From Cyclobacterium jeungdonense (GTDB lineage: Bacteria; Bacteroidota; Bacteroidia; Cytophagales; Cyclobacteriaceae): a stretch of 64,000 nucleotides of DNA. The stretch covers positions 1,278,290 through 1,342,289 of the forward strand of contig NZ_WMCD01000001.1 in the NCBI RefSeq assembly GCF_010994275.1, given 5' to 3'. The translations under genes and the position numbers were made by a program. Of this stretch, positions 35,140 through 44,400 are shown one piece after another. Position 1 is the first letter of the stretch, and each line of letters begins with the position of its first letter. The notes under the pieces are model-generated. The model was not told the origin of the DNA and did no database searches. It saw nothing but the letters and a program-made list of their open reading frames with translations.

Positions 35140-35159
35140 TTCCAACCACCTGCTTTTTA

Positions 35160-35696
35160 CTACCTGGTTATTCTTTCGTTTATTTCCGTATTCCACAGCT
35201 CTGGCTTATAAACGACCAATTGATATTCCTTACCGGTTTTCGTACGGATAACGATACGCGCATTTCCCCGTTTGTTCACCATTCTCTTTTCGATCCCGCT
35301 GATCGAAGAGAAGTCTATATCCGTTTGTCCCCGTTGGATATTTAATTGGTGAGACTTAAAAATAACTCTTTTATTGGTCAAAAACAGCTTTCCCCCCACA
35401 CCTTCAAGCCCTTTAAATAAGGTAGCGGGTCCCTCCTTTTCAATTATTTCAGTTGGCTCCAGCACCGGATGAATGTTTGCACCCATTTTGGTAAATACTT
35501 TTCCGGCCAATGCATTAAAAAGGTAAGGAAATACCAGACCAAAAGTAATACCGAAAAACAGCCCCTTGAACAGTAAACTGTTCAGCGAATCCACCTTGTT
35601 ATCTGCCGACAAATAGTCCATTGCCCAAATTCCAAGGGTGTATAGCACTCCCATTTGAAAAGCTAGCATCAGGCGGTATTTCCAGTCTGTTCTCAA
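35160..35696 (-). CDS. Membrane protein with GRAM/PH-like domain
   Basis: The 178-residue protein has two transmembrane helices (about 10-26 and 42-64) and then a PH/GRAM-like domain. The hallmark is GVGGKLFLTNKRVIFKSHQL, followed by alternating strands (ISGIEKRMVNKRGNARIVI, TKTGKEYQLVVY). Such domains sit on the cytoplasmic face of membranes; function unknown. The longest frame begins with TTG at 35696; an ATG nine codons in (MLAFQMG) is an alternative but would cut into the first helix. It is not clearly part of the operons on either side. Confidence 0.7.
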   Translation of the reverse strand: MRTDWKYRLMLAFQMGVLYTLGIWAMDYLSADNKVDSLNSLLFKGLFFGITFGLVFPYLFNALAGKVFTKMGANIHPVLEPTEIIEKEGPATLFKGLEGVGGKLFLTNKRVIFKSHQLNIQRGQTDIDFSSISGIEKRMVNKRGNARIVIRTKTGKEYQLVVYKPELWNTEINERITR

Positions 35697-35790
35697 TTTT
35701 CTCTCTCAATTTACGATTGTTTAGGAACCATTTTTAGCACTAATGGAATAAAACCGCTACACTCTTAACTTAAGGATCATACACGGTTTC

Positions 35791-37389
35791 TTATATTTTT
35801 TGCATGGGCTGCGCAAAAGAAATTTCAATAAATTCAGCCGGTCTGTTGACGGCTACTAAAGCGGTTACCCGCATTATACCACTCTGGATATCCTCAGCTG
35901 TCATCGTTTCCCCTAACCCCACCCGCACGGAGAATGCCTCTGCTGGGCTCGCTCCGGCCAAAGCACCCATTTTCCACTGCTGTGTCAGGTAATTTATCAG
36001 CATGGATTTGACAGTGGTCCAGGTGGCATTCTGATTGGGTTCAAAGGTATAGGCTTTGACCGCCAGCAACATCGATTGTTCGAGCACCATCACTGTCCGC
36101 CGCACATGAATGTATCGCCATTCGTTGCTGTTTCCATCCAATGTGCGCGCGCCCCACACCAGCACGCCTTTTCCAATAAAGGAGCGAATGGCATTGACCG
36201 CTTTTCCATCCAAGGGTGCATTCAGGTATTCCTGCTCTTCTGTGGAAATGGGTACAGATGGAGCAATGACGGAAATTATTGAAAGATTGGCAGGGGCCTT
36301 CCAAACCCCACTCGTGGAATCCACCAAAGAATACAACCCTGCCATTGCTGCAGCCGGCGGCAATTGATTCAGGCTCTTTCGGAGATATTCGAGCAAGTCT
36401 TTATAAGCAGGGCTAACCGTCAAAAGCGAGCGGTGCATGTCCGCAGGGGAAGGTTTTTCCGTATCTCCCGGATGATCAGTCCCGTCTTTCACAGCAGCTG
36501 CCGCGTAATCTAGAAGCTGTTTCACCAAGGCTGCGAGCATTTTCTTCCTTTTGGCTTCCCATTTAGGTTCAGTCTCAGGTTGGTCGTCGAGGGAAAGTTC
36601 GTTTCGGATCATTTCTACCATCAGCTCCAGGCTATCGTCTGTCAGATTTTGAAAGGACAGATCCGATTCGTTTACAATCGTTGTTTCCAGCCAGGGATAA
36701 TAGGCGGCGGCGTAACTGAGTGATTCGCTGCCGACTTTTTCCCGGAACCGGTCCACAACGGATTTCCCGCCCGCAGGATTTTGCAAGGCATTGTAGCCCT
36801 GGTACACATCCAAAATGGCCATCCGGCTCCTCATCTGCCCGCAATGGGCGATTACCTTGCGGCACAGGCTATAAAATGCCTCGGCTGTATCCAGAGATAC
36901 GGCATCGGGAACCAGTACCAGGCTGGGTTCCGGTTCTTGCTCCAGGGCTTGCAAACCGGCCATAAGACTGGCCGCCTGGATCGGTTCCCCATCGTCATAT
37001 CCACCTACCGAAACTATATAGCAGGTACCTCCCCCGTTTTGGTAAAAAAGCAGCATGGCATTGTAGAGCCGGTATGCCGATCCTACTCTAGATAGGCTAT
37101 AGCCATTGATTTCGCCGATCGCTTCATTTGCTACCGTTTCCTTAGCTGAGGGAGCCTGTTCCGGTAGGTTGGTATCATCCCCTTTCCCATGAAGCCGAAA
37201 CAGGTAGGGAGCAGGGCCTCCAAAATACTGATTGAATTCCGAAAAGGAGGTAATTCGCCTGGCTTGGTTAGTTGGCCTTTTGGCCGTATACCCTATAAAA
37301 GCGGGAACCGCACTTGATACTTGTATTACAGAAGAAGGAAAGGCATTTTTTTCTTCGATGTGTACTCCTGGTTTTTTGATGGTCCCCAT
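35791..37389 (-). CDS. Contractile tail sheath protein, orphan (phage tail/eCIS type)
   Basis: The 532-residue cytoplasmic protein has the sheath N-terminus MGTIKKPGVHIEEKNAFPSS and VPAFIGYTAKRP, and the conserved C-terminal subtilisin-like core. The latter shows VWGARTLDGNSNEWRYIHVR, YTFEPNQNATWTTVKSM, LTQQWKMGALAGASPAEAF and VRVGLGETMTAEDIQSG. This matches sheaths of phage tails and extracellular contractile injection systems. The frame is open 79 codons further upstream, but ATG 37389 fits the family start exactly. No tube, baseplate, spike or AAA+ ATPase gene lies nearby, so it is isolated beside the Tc toxin operon. It is 85 bp downstream of the DinB gene. Confidence 0.9.
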   Translation of the reverse strand: MGTIKKPGVHIEEKNAFPSSVIQVSSAVPAFIGYTAKRPTNQARRITSFSEFNQYFGGPAPYLFRLHGKGDDTNLPEQAPSAKETVANEAIGEINGYSLSRVGSAYRLYNAMLLFYQNGGGTCYIVSVGGYDDGEPIQAASLMAGLQALEQEPEPSLVLVPDAVSLDTAEAFYSLCRKVIAHCGQMRSRMAILDVYQGYNALQNPAGGKSVVDRFREKVGSESLSYAAAYYPWLETTIVNESDLSFQNLTDDSLELMVEMIRNELSLDDQPETEPKWEAKRKKMLAALVKQLLDYAAAAVKDGTDHPGDTEKPSPADMHRSLLTVSPAYKDLLEYLRKSLNQLPPAAAMAGLYSLVDSTSGVWKAPANLSIISVIAPSVPISTEEQEYLNAPLDGKAVNAIRSFIGKGVLVWGARTLDGNSNEWRYIHVRRTVMVLEQSMLLAVKAYTFEPNQNATWTTVKSMLINYLTQQWKMGALAGASPAEAFSVRVGLGETMTAEDIQSGIMRVTALVAVNRPAEFIEISFAQPMQKI

Positions 37390-37474
37390 TAGTCGATGGT
37401 TAAGTGCTAACCAAGTTACCCATTTTAGCCATAAAGCAGGTAACGATCGGTTGTAGAAATTTGCTTGATTTTCC

Positions 37475-37960
37475 TTAGGTAGGATCACTTTTAAATACTC
37501 TTTTAAGGTAAAGTAATTGACCGGTATGGTAGGAATGATGATTGGCCATGATGATAATCTCCCGAAAAATCGTGTAATCGGGGGCATGGGCAATTGGGGC
37601 AAAAAGGTTGATTGAATTGTCTTCAACTATTCGAATCAATTCCTTGCGGTCTGTGATAAAACTATCAATGCATTGATTCCAGGTAGACTTGTCCGTATCT
37701 CCTACCGGCCAATAATCCTCCGGCCACCGCATCTCGCGGTAGTCGGGGCTGCTGATAAAATCAATGATGTCGCGCTGCGCCCGTCGCATGTGCTCTACCA
37801 GGAACCAGGGAGAATGGGGAATGCCTGGCACTTTTTTGTTGATGGCCTCCAGCGGAAAATCGGCAACCACCCTATCAAAGGTAATATGTGCTTTTTCACC
37901 GCTTAGCGATTCGATCAGGTGTTTGCGTAGGACTTGTGTTTCGATTTGGTTTAACGGCAT
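37475..37960 (-). CDS. DinB-family four-helix protein, probable metal-dependent thiol transferase
   Basis: The 161-residue protein has the DinB/YfiT four-helix layout. The metal-ligand pattern is conserved: His in WFLVEHMRRAQ, and the HxxxH pair in MANHHSYHTGQLLYL. Family members bind Zn2+ or Ni2+ and some use bacillithiol or other thiols; the substrate here is unknown. It starts about 200 bp downstream of the Tc toxin operon, and a near-consensus promoter directly before its ATG suggests independent, perhaps leaderless, transcription. Confidence 0.85.
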   Translation of the reverse strand: MPLNQIETQVLRKHLIESLSGEKAHITFDRVVADFPLEAINKKVPGIPHSPWFLVEHMRRAQRDIIDFISSPDYREMRWPEDYWPVGDTDKSTWNQCIDSFITDRKELIRIVEDNSINLFAPIAHAPDYTIFREIIIMANHHSYHTGQLLYLKRVFKSDPT

Positions 37961-37965
37961 AGGTT

Positions 37966-37996
37966 CAAATGTAAATGGTCGTATACTGTTTCACAA
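37966..37996 (-). promoter_or_regulatory. Bacteroidota-type promoter for the DinB gene, possibly leaderless
   Basis: On the minus strand TTG-N20-TACATTTG matches the Bacteroidota consensus in both elements and spacing. The -7 element ends 6 nt before the ATG, so the transcript would start at or just before the start codon. Confidence 0.6.
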
Positions 37997-38109
37997 CAGA
38001 TTAGCCTGTACTTGCTTTAAGGAAAAATAAGCTTGTCATTAATTCCCTAAACTGGGATATTACCAACAGGTAGGTTCTCCTTTTTTTATTCGTTTACTAA
38101 AGTTAAACC

Positions 38110-38140
38110 CAATTGCTTATGGGTACAACAAAAGCAATTG
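38110..38140 (-). terminator. Hairpin after the Tc toxin operon, candidate terminator
   Basis: CAATTGCTT and AAGCAATTG form a perfect 9-bp stem with a 13-nt loop, 21 nt beyond the stop codon of the last Tc gene on the minus strand. No long T-tract follows directly, so it is only a probable terminator. Confidence 0.45.
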
Positions 38141-38160
38141 TAAAGCTCAGGATAAAAAAA

Positions 38161-41100
38161 CTAAAACTCCACCGCATAATTTACCAGCAGGAAGTAAGTA
38201 TCTTCATCCGTATCCAGGCCGGAAATGGTGAGGGTCAAATTTCTGCCTTCATCATTCAGGGCGTCATCCCCCACGGTTACATTCGCACCAGCCACCGGCT
38301 GCAGTTCCTGTTTTTCTTTATCCAGGAAGAAAAGGTGGAAGGGAGAATCTTCAGAAAGGGTCAAGTCGCCGGTCTGTGCAATGTATGGGAAATAATCCCG
38401 GCTGATACTGGTAGTGAAATCATTTACCGAGGTGACGGCTTGGTGCCAGTCGTTAGGGAAATCGTGCTTCAAACTGAAGAGCTGCGTTAGAGTCCCTGCT
38501 TCAGCCAGCAGTTCGTCTTTAATGTAGGAGGTAGCACCTTCACCAAGCAGTGCGCCACCTTCGCGGGCTGTATAGCGGATGTGCAGAATGACATCAGCAA
38601 TGGTATTGTAATCGAATTGGCGCAGCTCAGATGGCAGTTGAAGCCCCCATGTGCTGATAGCACCTGCATTTTCAAAAGGCAAAAAACGCTCGTCACGAAG
38701 GTTTACTTCGAACAGTCCGCTGTCATTCTGAGCACTACTAGTGACAATCGCCTGCAGGGTGGTGAAGTAGTCTGCAAACCGGTTGTCCTCTTCCTGGCGG
38801 GCGTATTCATTATCCTGTAACAGACTGGATTTGCGAATGCTACTTTTTTGAATGGAGAGCGTGCAGTTCACGCTCGTGTAGGGTCCGGCTATTGCAGGTA
38901 TGGAGAGGCCAACACTTTTAATCCGGCGCATATAATGGCCGGGGCAATCCAGGTCATATAGCCACTCTGGTAGCTCTATGGTACATACTCCAGTAGCTTT
39001 TAGCTCCAACAGGGAAAGGGGGGCTACCTGGCGAATTGAAATGTGCTTCGTAAGCTCGTATTCACGCTTGTTGTTTTCCAGGTAAGCCAGTTCCATTCGC
39101 TTCAGATCGAGGTAGAGGCTGTCGCCAGCAAGCAAGCCTTTTCGTCCACCGTCCCAATAGTTGAATTTGACGAAGGTACGCTCATCGGTCTCAGGCCGCA
39201 TAAGTTCCCATTTCATGGTCTGTTCCGCCTTTTTGGCAGTGTCGAAGGCAAACTTGTAGCAGTCATAATGAATCCGGGACAGTTCACCCTGCATCCATTT
39301 GTAAAGGTCTTCATTGGTGAATTTACCCTTCATGAAATCATCCGTTTCCCTGCTATGCTCAAGCTGCCTGGCTTGGTTTTCGTACTCTTTTTTGGTAATC
39401 TGCTCCCGAATGAGGGAGGAAATAATCTGCTTACCAATATGCTCCAATTCTTTTGCTGCCTGGTTGCTTTGCTGGGACCAGTCTTCTGCTCTACGCTCGT
39501 AGGAGGCAGTTTTAGAAGCCATACCCGCCTGATCCTGTTCCCATCCTGCGACGGTACGGGCAATACTACTTGCTATCTTACTGGCATCGGCTAATTTGGT
39601 ACCACCTGCAATATCAGCCTGAGTACCAATACCCCAATAGTGCAGGTTTAAGTTAAATTCAGGAATAAAGGTAAGTACTGCAGCTAGGGTATCTGCTACT
39701 GAGGCTGCCAGCCTGGAATCACGTGCCCTTGGTAAGTGACTGTTCAGTTCAGCGTCTTCATTGGTATTCAGGTGCAACCTGCCTTCCCCGACCCTACCTG
39801 AAGCTGGAAAATCCTCCATTTCAATATTACTACTGTAGTTACCAACCATCTCGCGATAAATGCTATTAAAGGCTGATTCCCGTTCTTCAATAGTTGTCCC
39901 TTCCAGCAGGTTTTGGCGCTGGAGGGCTATGGTTTCCCAATTGGAAAAATCCTCTGGCTTTCTACCCAATAACATCTGATAATAACTATATCTTTGGAAG
40001 GCAGATTCACGGGACTTGAGCAGGGCATCGGTATTGGATTCGGCCTCTTTCCATTGTAGCAGGCGCACATCCTGGTTTAGTTCCATCATTGAAATTTCGT
40101 GCTTCTGACGCAGTAAGGCCAAGGTTTCCCCATTCTGCTTTTCCAGTGCTGAAAGCAGGCTGTTACCGAGGGAGCGGACCTCTCCTGCCAATTCTAGGGC
40201 TTTTTGCAGGATGAGGCTGGAGCGAACAGGCGATACCGGTTGATTGAGCCCACTGATCACGCTACTTAAATCAATTCCGGCGGCTGCAGCTTTTACCAGC
40301 ATGCCAGGATCAATCGGCGGCTGGAAGAGCGGCAACTGGCGCACGATACCCTGAATATTCATGCAATGCCTAATTTTGAACAGGCGGTCAGCCACTGTAT
40401 CCCAATAGCCAAGCAGTTTATCGTTTTCCGGGATGCAGAAATAAAGGGTTTTTCCTATTCCGAATAGGGTATCAATCTGCTCAGTTGCAGAGTCACTGGC
40501 CAATGGCTGGTTGGCATTAAAGGGGAACTGGTTTTCGAGCTCGACAAGGGCATTGCTAAACGCATCGGTTTTACCACGTAGTTCGCCAAAAGTCTTGGGC
40601 TTTGGTTTGCTTCTTCGAGGCACTTCCTGGGGCTTATCTCCTAAAATATTAGCGGCAAGCACATAAAGCTGCGTGGCTTCGTTGATGGTCTCGATACTAT
40701 CCTGGCGGAAAAGGCTGTCACCCCAGGCGATGAGATTGTCCAGATACTTCATAATGACGCTAAACTGATAGGCCACAAAGCGGGTACGGGCTATGGCATG
40801 TGGCTGAAAAGGGTTTTCTCGCCACCCAGCGATACTGGCTTCCACCTGTGCCTTCAAGGCATCGTCCCCTTCTCCACTAAGAGCGGTTAGGATGTCGTCA
40901 ATTAACTGTACGTCTGTCTTTTCCCTGAAGGCCTTAAAATTCCAAAATCGAGTCGGTGGAGCTACTGTCTTGTCATTGTTGGTGGGGTCGAAAATGTAGT
41001 GAAACCAGTTCTGTGCATCTTCAAACCGCTGGCTTTTACTGAGGTGCACGGCTATAGTGAATGGAACGTGAAAGAACAACTCCCAATTGTAAACGGAATA

Positions 41101-41400
41101 AGCACCCGCAGCATCTACATCCACCTCGTTTTTTGGTTTTTCACGTACTACTTCGTCCGCCTTGTACAGGTTTGAAAAAAGATCCGGTGCTCTTTTATCC
41201 AGCTCGTCAATAAATTTGGGATCAAGAAGTCCATCCAGTGATTTTTTATTGAGCTGGCTGAGGAAATCATTGACGAAAGAATGAAAGTGCGTATAGACAT
41301 CATACCGCACCCTCATTTCGGATGTATTCTGGACTTTTAGTTCCTTTTCCAGCTCCATTTGATGGAAGGATGTTTTATTGTATTTGTCAATTAGTGCCAT
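38161..41400 (-). CDS. Tc toxin subunit TcA, C-terminal part (pore and TcB-binding domains)
   Basis: The 1079-residue protein corresponds to the C-terminal half of TcdA, like YenA2 or TcaB. The N-terminal region (YNWELFFHVPFTIAVHLSKSQ, WFHYIFDPT) is the conserved start of that half. The middle, about residues 400-740, is a long helical, charged region (the pore-forming shaft, with coiled coils). The C-terminus (ISIRQVAPLSLLELKATG, PGHYMRRIKSVGLSIPAI, then FDYNTIADVILHIRYTAREG) is the TcB-binding domain. It would join the N-terminal TcA chain to build the pentameric translocation channel. It begins 21 bp after the stop of the larger TcA gene and is followed by a hairpin, so it ends the operon. 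No signal peptide. Confidence 0.93.
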   Translation of the reverse strand: MALIDKYNKTSFHQMELEKELKVQNTSEMRVRYDVYTHFHSFVNDFLSQLNKKSLDGLLDPKFIDELDKRAPDLFSNLYKADEVVREKPKNEVDVDAAGAYSVYNWELFFHVPFTIAVHLSKSQRFEDAQNWFHYIFDPTNNDKTVAPPTRFWNFKAFREKTDVQLIDDILTALSGEGDDALKAQVEASIAGWRENPFQPHAIARTRFVAYQFSVIMKYLDNLIAWGDSLFRQDSIETINEATQLYVLAANILGDKPQEVPRRSKPKPKTFGELRGKTDAFSNALVELENQFPFNANQPLASDSATEQIDTLFGIGKTLYFCIPENDKLLGYWDTVADRLFKIRHCMNIQGIVRQLPLFQPPIDPGMLVKAAAAGIDLSSVISGLNQPVSPVRSSLILQKALELAGEVRSLGNSLLSALEKQNGETLALLRQKHEISMMELNQDVRLLQWKEAESNTDALLKSRESAFQRYSYYQMLLGRKPEDFSNWETIALQRQNLLEGTTIEERESAFNSIYREMVGNYSSNIEMEDFPASGRVGEGRLHLNTNEDAELNSHLPRARDSRLAASVADTLAAVLTFIPEFNLNLHYWGIGTQADIAGGTKLADASKIASSIARTVAGWEQDQAGMASKTASYERRAEDWSQQSNQAAKELEHIGKQIISSLIREQITKKEYENQARQLEHSRETDDFMKGKFTNEDLYKWMQGELSRIHYDCYKFAFDTAKKAEQTMKWELMRPETDERTFVKFNYWDGGRKGLLAGDSLYLDLKRMELAYLENNKREYELTKHISIRQVAPLSLLELKATGVCTIELPEWLYDLDCPGHYMRRIKSVGLSIPAIAGPYTSVNCTLSIQKSSIRKSSLLQDNEYARQEEDNRFADYFTTLQAIVTSSAQNDSGLFEVNLRDERFLPFENAGAISTWGLQLPSELRQFDYNTIADVILHIRYTAREGGALLGEGATSYIKDELLAEAGTLTQLFSLKHDFPNDWHQAVTSVNDFTTSISRDYFPYIAQTGDLTLSEDSPFHLFFLDKEKQELQPVAGANVTVGDDALNDEGRNLTLTISGLDTDEDTYFLLVNYAVEF

Positions 41401-41421
41401 GGTCGGTACATCTTGATTAAT

Positions 41422-44400
41422 TTACAGATTTTTAATGGTCTCCTCTGTGGATATAATGCGGTTCGCATTACCTGTAGGCAGAATAATGGCATTGCCAAAC
41501 GTGACGACATTTTTACTCAGTACTCCGTTTTTGATGGTATGGAATCCTTCTTGAAATTTAAAACCCTCTGGCAAAATTTCCGGTTGAGTAAGAGGATCTG
41601 TATCCACTTCAAAAACAGGATCCCTATCCAGCGGTATATCATCCAGTATAGGTTTAGTTTCCCAAATTGGAGGAAATGTGGGAACGATTTCAGGCAACTC
41701 TTCTGGCTCCAATGGCCCGGGATAGAGTAGTATTGGGGGGTCCCACCCGTAATCGGGGGCAACCCGAATAGGAACATAATATTTCTCCGGCACGACATAA
41801 AAAACGTGCCGGTAGTTCTGAATGAAAAAAGGCCCCTCGAATAGCTCACTTAAGGCCTGACTGTGTTGGACAATTTTTGGGTTGATAAAGTTTCGGTATA
41901 GGGTGTGCTGAAGCCCGAGAATTCCGGCTTGTATTTCCTCCAATGTAGCTGAATCCTTATCTGTGTAGGAAGGAACATCAAAACGGTCCAGATTGGCCTG
42001 CGTGTTGTACGTTATTTGAATCTGATGACCTAGGGTATCAATGGCTCTTGTTTTTTGTGGAACAACGGCTACAGCCAATTCGTTTTTTTCGGGATTGCTA
42101 TGTTTATTGTATAGTTTCCAATGCCTGTAATTAACCGTTACATATAGTTCTTCATCGCTTCCCTGGGAACAACTCATTTTGAAGAAGTCTGTACGTTTAA
42201 AACCCCTACTGATCCCGGTAAATACCATCGGATCCTGAATATCAGAAGTGTTTTTGAGTTGCCATTTGTTTTGATAATATTCGCTCCAGCACAAGGTAAC
42301 TTCCAGGTTATACTTAATTTCTTTGGGTTGGATAGTTGCTTCATCAAGATTACCAGAGCTTAACGGCGCGTCTGCATTTTCATCTCCCTGGGTTATAACC
42401 ATCAGCCAAAAAAGAAATAACCTGCCGTTCCATACCACCGGCAACACGGGGTTATCCTCGATGTCAGCATCAATTTTCTCCCATGGGGTCCAATACCCGT
42501 ATTCCAGGCGGCGGTAGTAGTATGCACGCTTGGCACCGGAGCTGCGTCCGATCACATGCAGGATGTCATCGGCCTCGGTTCCGCTTTCTTTTTCATCTAA
42601 GTAGTACGCACAAATTTCAAGTTTGGCAACGGTGTCGAGTTTTTCGAGGTAATGAAGCAAAGCAACATGAGCGGTGTCTGCGTTTATCTCGGACTGTAGC
42701 AGCTCGCTTTCAAGTTCTTTGAAGAAAGGAGACTTATTATCACGGAGCTCTGGTTCCAGCCAGTTTTCCGGATACAGGAATACTTTGCGGTTAGCCTCCC
42801 ATACCCGGTACCGCTTCATCCACACCCATTGTTTTTTATTGATAGCATCGGGTGAAACATTGGCTTCCAGATTTAGCAAACAACGGTTTATAAAGAGCTG
42901 GATGGAGCTAAGGGCTTGCTTAATTCGGCTGGTTTTCATACAGGCATCCATCTGTACATCTATCAGAAAGTACTCAAATAGCTTATCGGCTGTGTCTACT
43001 GTTTGGGTCTTCGGGTTTTTTGAAAGCAAACGCAGCACATAGGCTACTAGCGCATCGCGCTGCATATTGCGAAGCTTATCGTTAATGGGTTGAATAACCT
43101 TCAGCCAGCCGGCATTGTCATATTTAAGACGAATGGCATTTTCCATGCTGGTCACGTCTGCCATGTCGGGGTCATTGCCGGCGAGGGCGATCAGAATTGA
43201 GGCAGTTAATCCAGTCTTACGGGAGAGCTCATAAGCCTGGTGTACTCTAAGGAGGTTGACAGGATCGGAAAGCTCCTGCCAGCTTAGGCCGAATCTGTTA
43301 AGTAGCGTTGTGAATTCTACCTCATCCCATCCGGTTACTTTCATTAGCAGGTAGCTATCCTCACCGTCGGCGGTAGTAAACACCGATTCCGGGTCTAGCA
43401 GAATGCTGATCATATCATCGCCTTCGGCCTCAAAGGCTTCTTTTAGCATCTTGTAATACAATAAAACCTCTACCTTCTCGAAAAGCTGCCGGTGAATACC
43501 TGCCTGGCCCTTATCGAACGAGAGTGGAACGGAATTCAAAAACCCTTCCCCATCAATGGTGAGGTGATCCCCAAAGTAACTTACCTCGGTGGCAGTGAGC
43601 TCGAGCATATCTACAATGGCGAGGGACTTAAGGAAGCGCAGGTAGGCTGAACCAAAAATATCGAGTGTTTCTGCAGGATATATAGCGGAGGCAGGGATGA
43701 TCTGATAGGAGCCTGTAATATTTTCCGCTGCCCATTTTAAGGTGGCAGTATTGCTGAAATTCTCTACGGTCAATTCTATACGGTGGTACTGATTACCTTC
43801 CAGATATATAGGGTCGTCATTATCCCAGGTAGAACCATTGAGGGTACCGGCTTTTTCTTCGTCATCTACTATTAGTTGCACATTGGCTGCAGCATCGGTT
43901 TCTAATCGAAGATTGTAGTAGTCGCTCTCTCCGGGAAGCACGTAAAAGGAGAAGGAAAGGCTTTCGACATTTCCTGGCAACTCCTGACCTGGGACACCAG
44001 CTTCGGGTGTGGGCCATATCGTGGTGGTACTACTACTATCATCCAACCCGAAAACAACATTGATCCCGGTTTTTTCAAGGGCAAGAAAGTCCGCTATGGA
44101 GGGTTCGGCACTATTAGTCTCTGAATTAAGTACGTTTTCTTCCAAAAGTGCAGAGACTATTCCCGCTTCCGACCCATGAGCGTCGGCTACGAGCTGTACC
44201 AAATCCAGGCGTTTTAAACCTTCTTTAAATGCAAGTAATATTTCTCCTATTAGTTTGCTGTAATCGCCATCGGTCACAAAATCAGTGTAAGGACCTTGTA
44301 GATTAGGGTTATCGGTAAAAAATAGGGTTGCCGTTGTTTGGGAGGCATCATACAGTATGTCGATTGCATTTTTAAAGGCAATTCCTGCCGCGGCATCTGC

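Noticed and set aside
35698..35790. Possible terminator after the sheath gene (AAACCG/CGGTTT)
   Set aside because: Six-base stem with a 26-base loop and several mismatches; not supported.
37390..37626. 79-codon upstream extension of the sheath frame
   Set aside because: It runs into the DinB gene, shows no conserved sequence, and ATG 37389 fits the family start.
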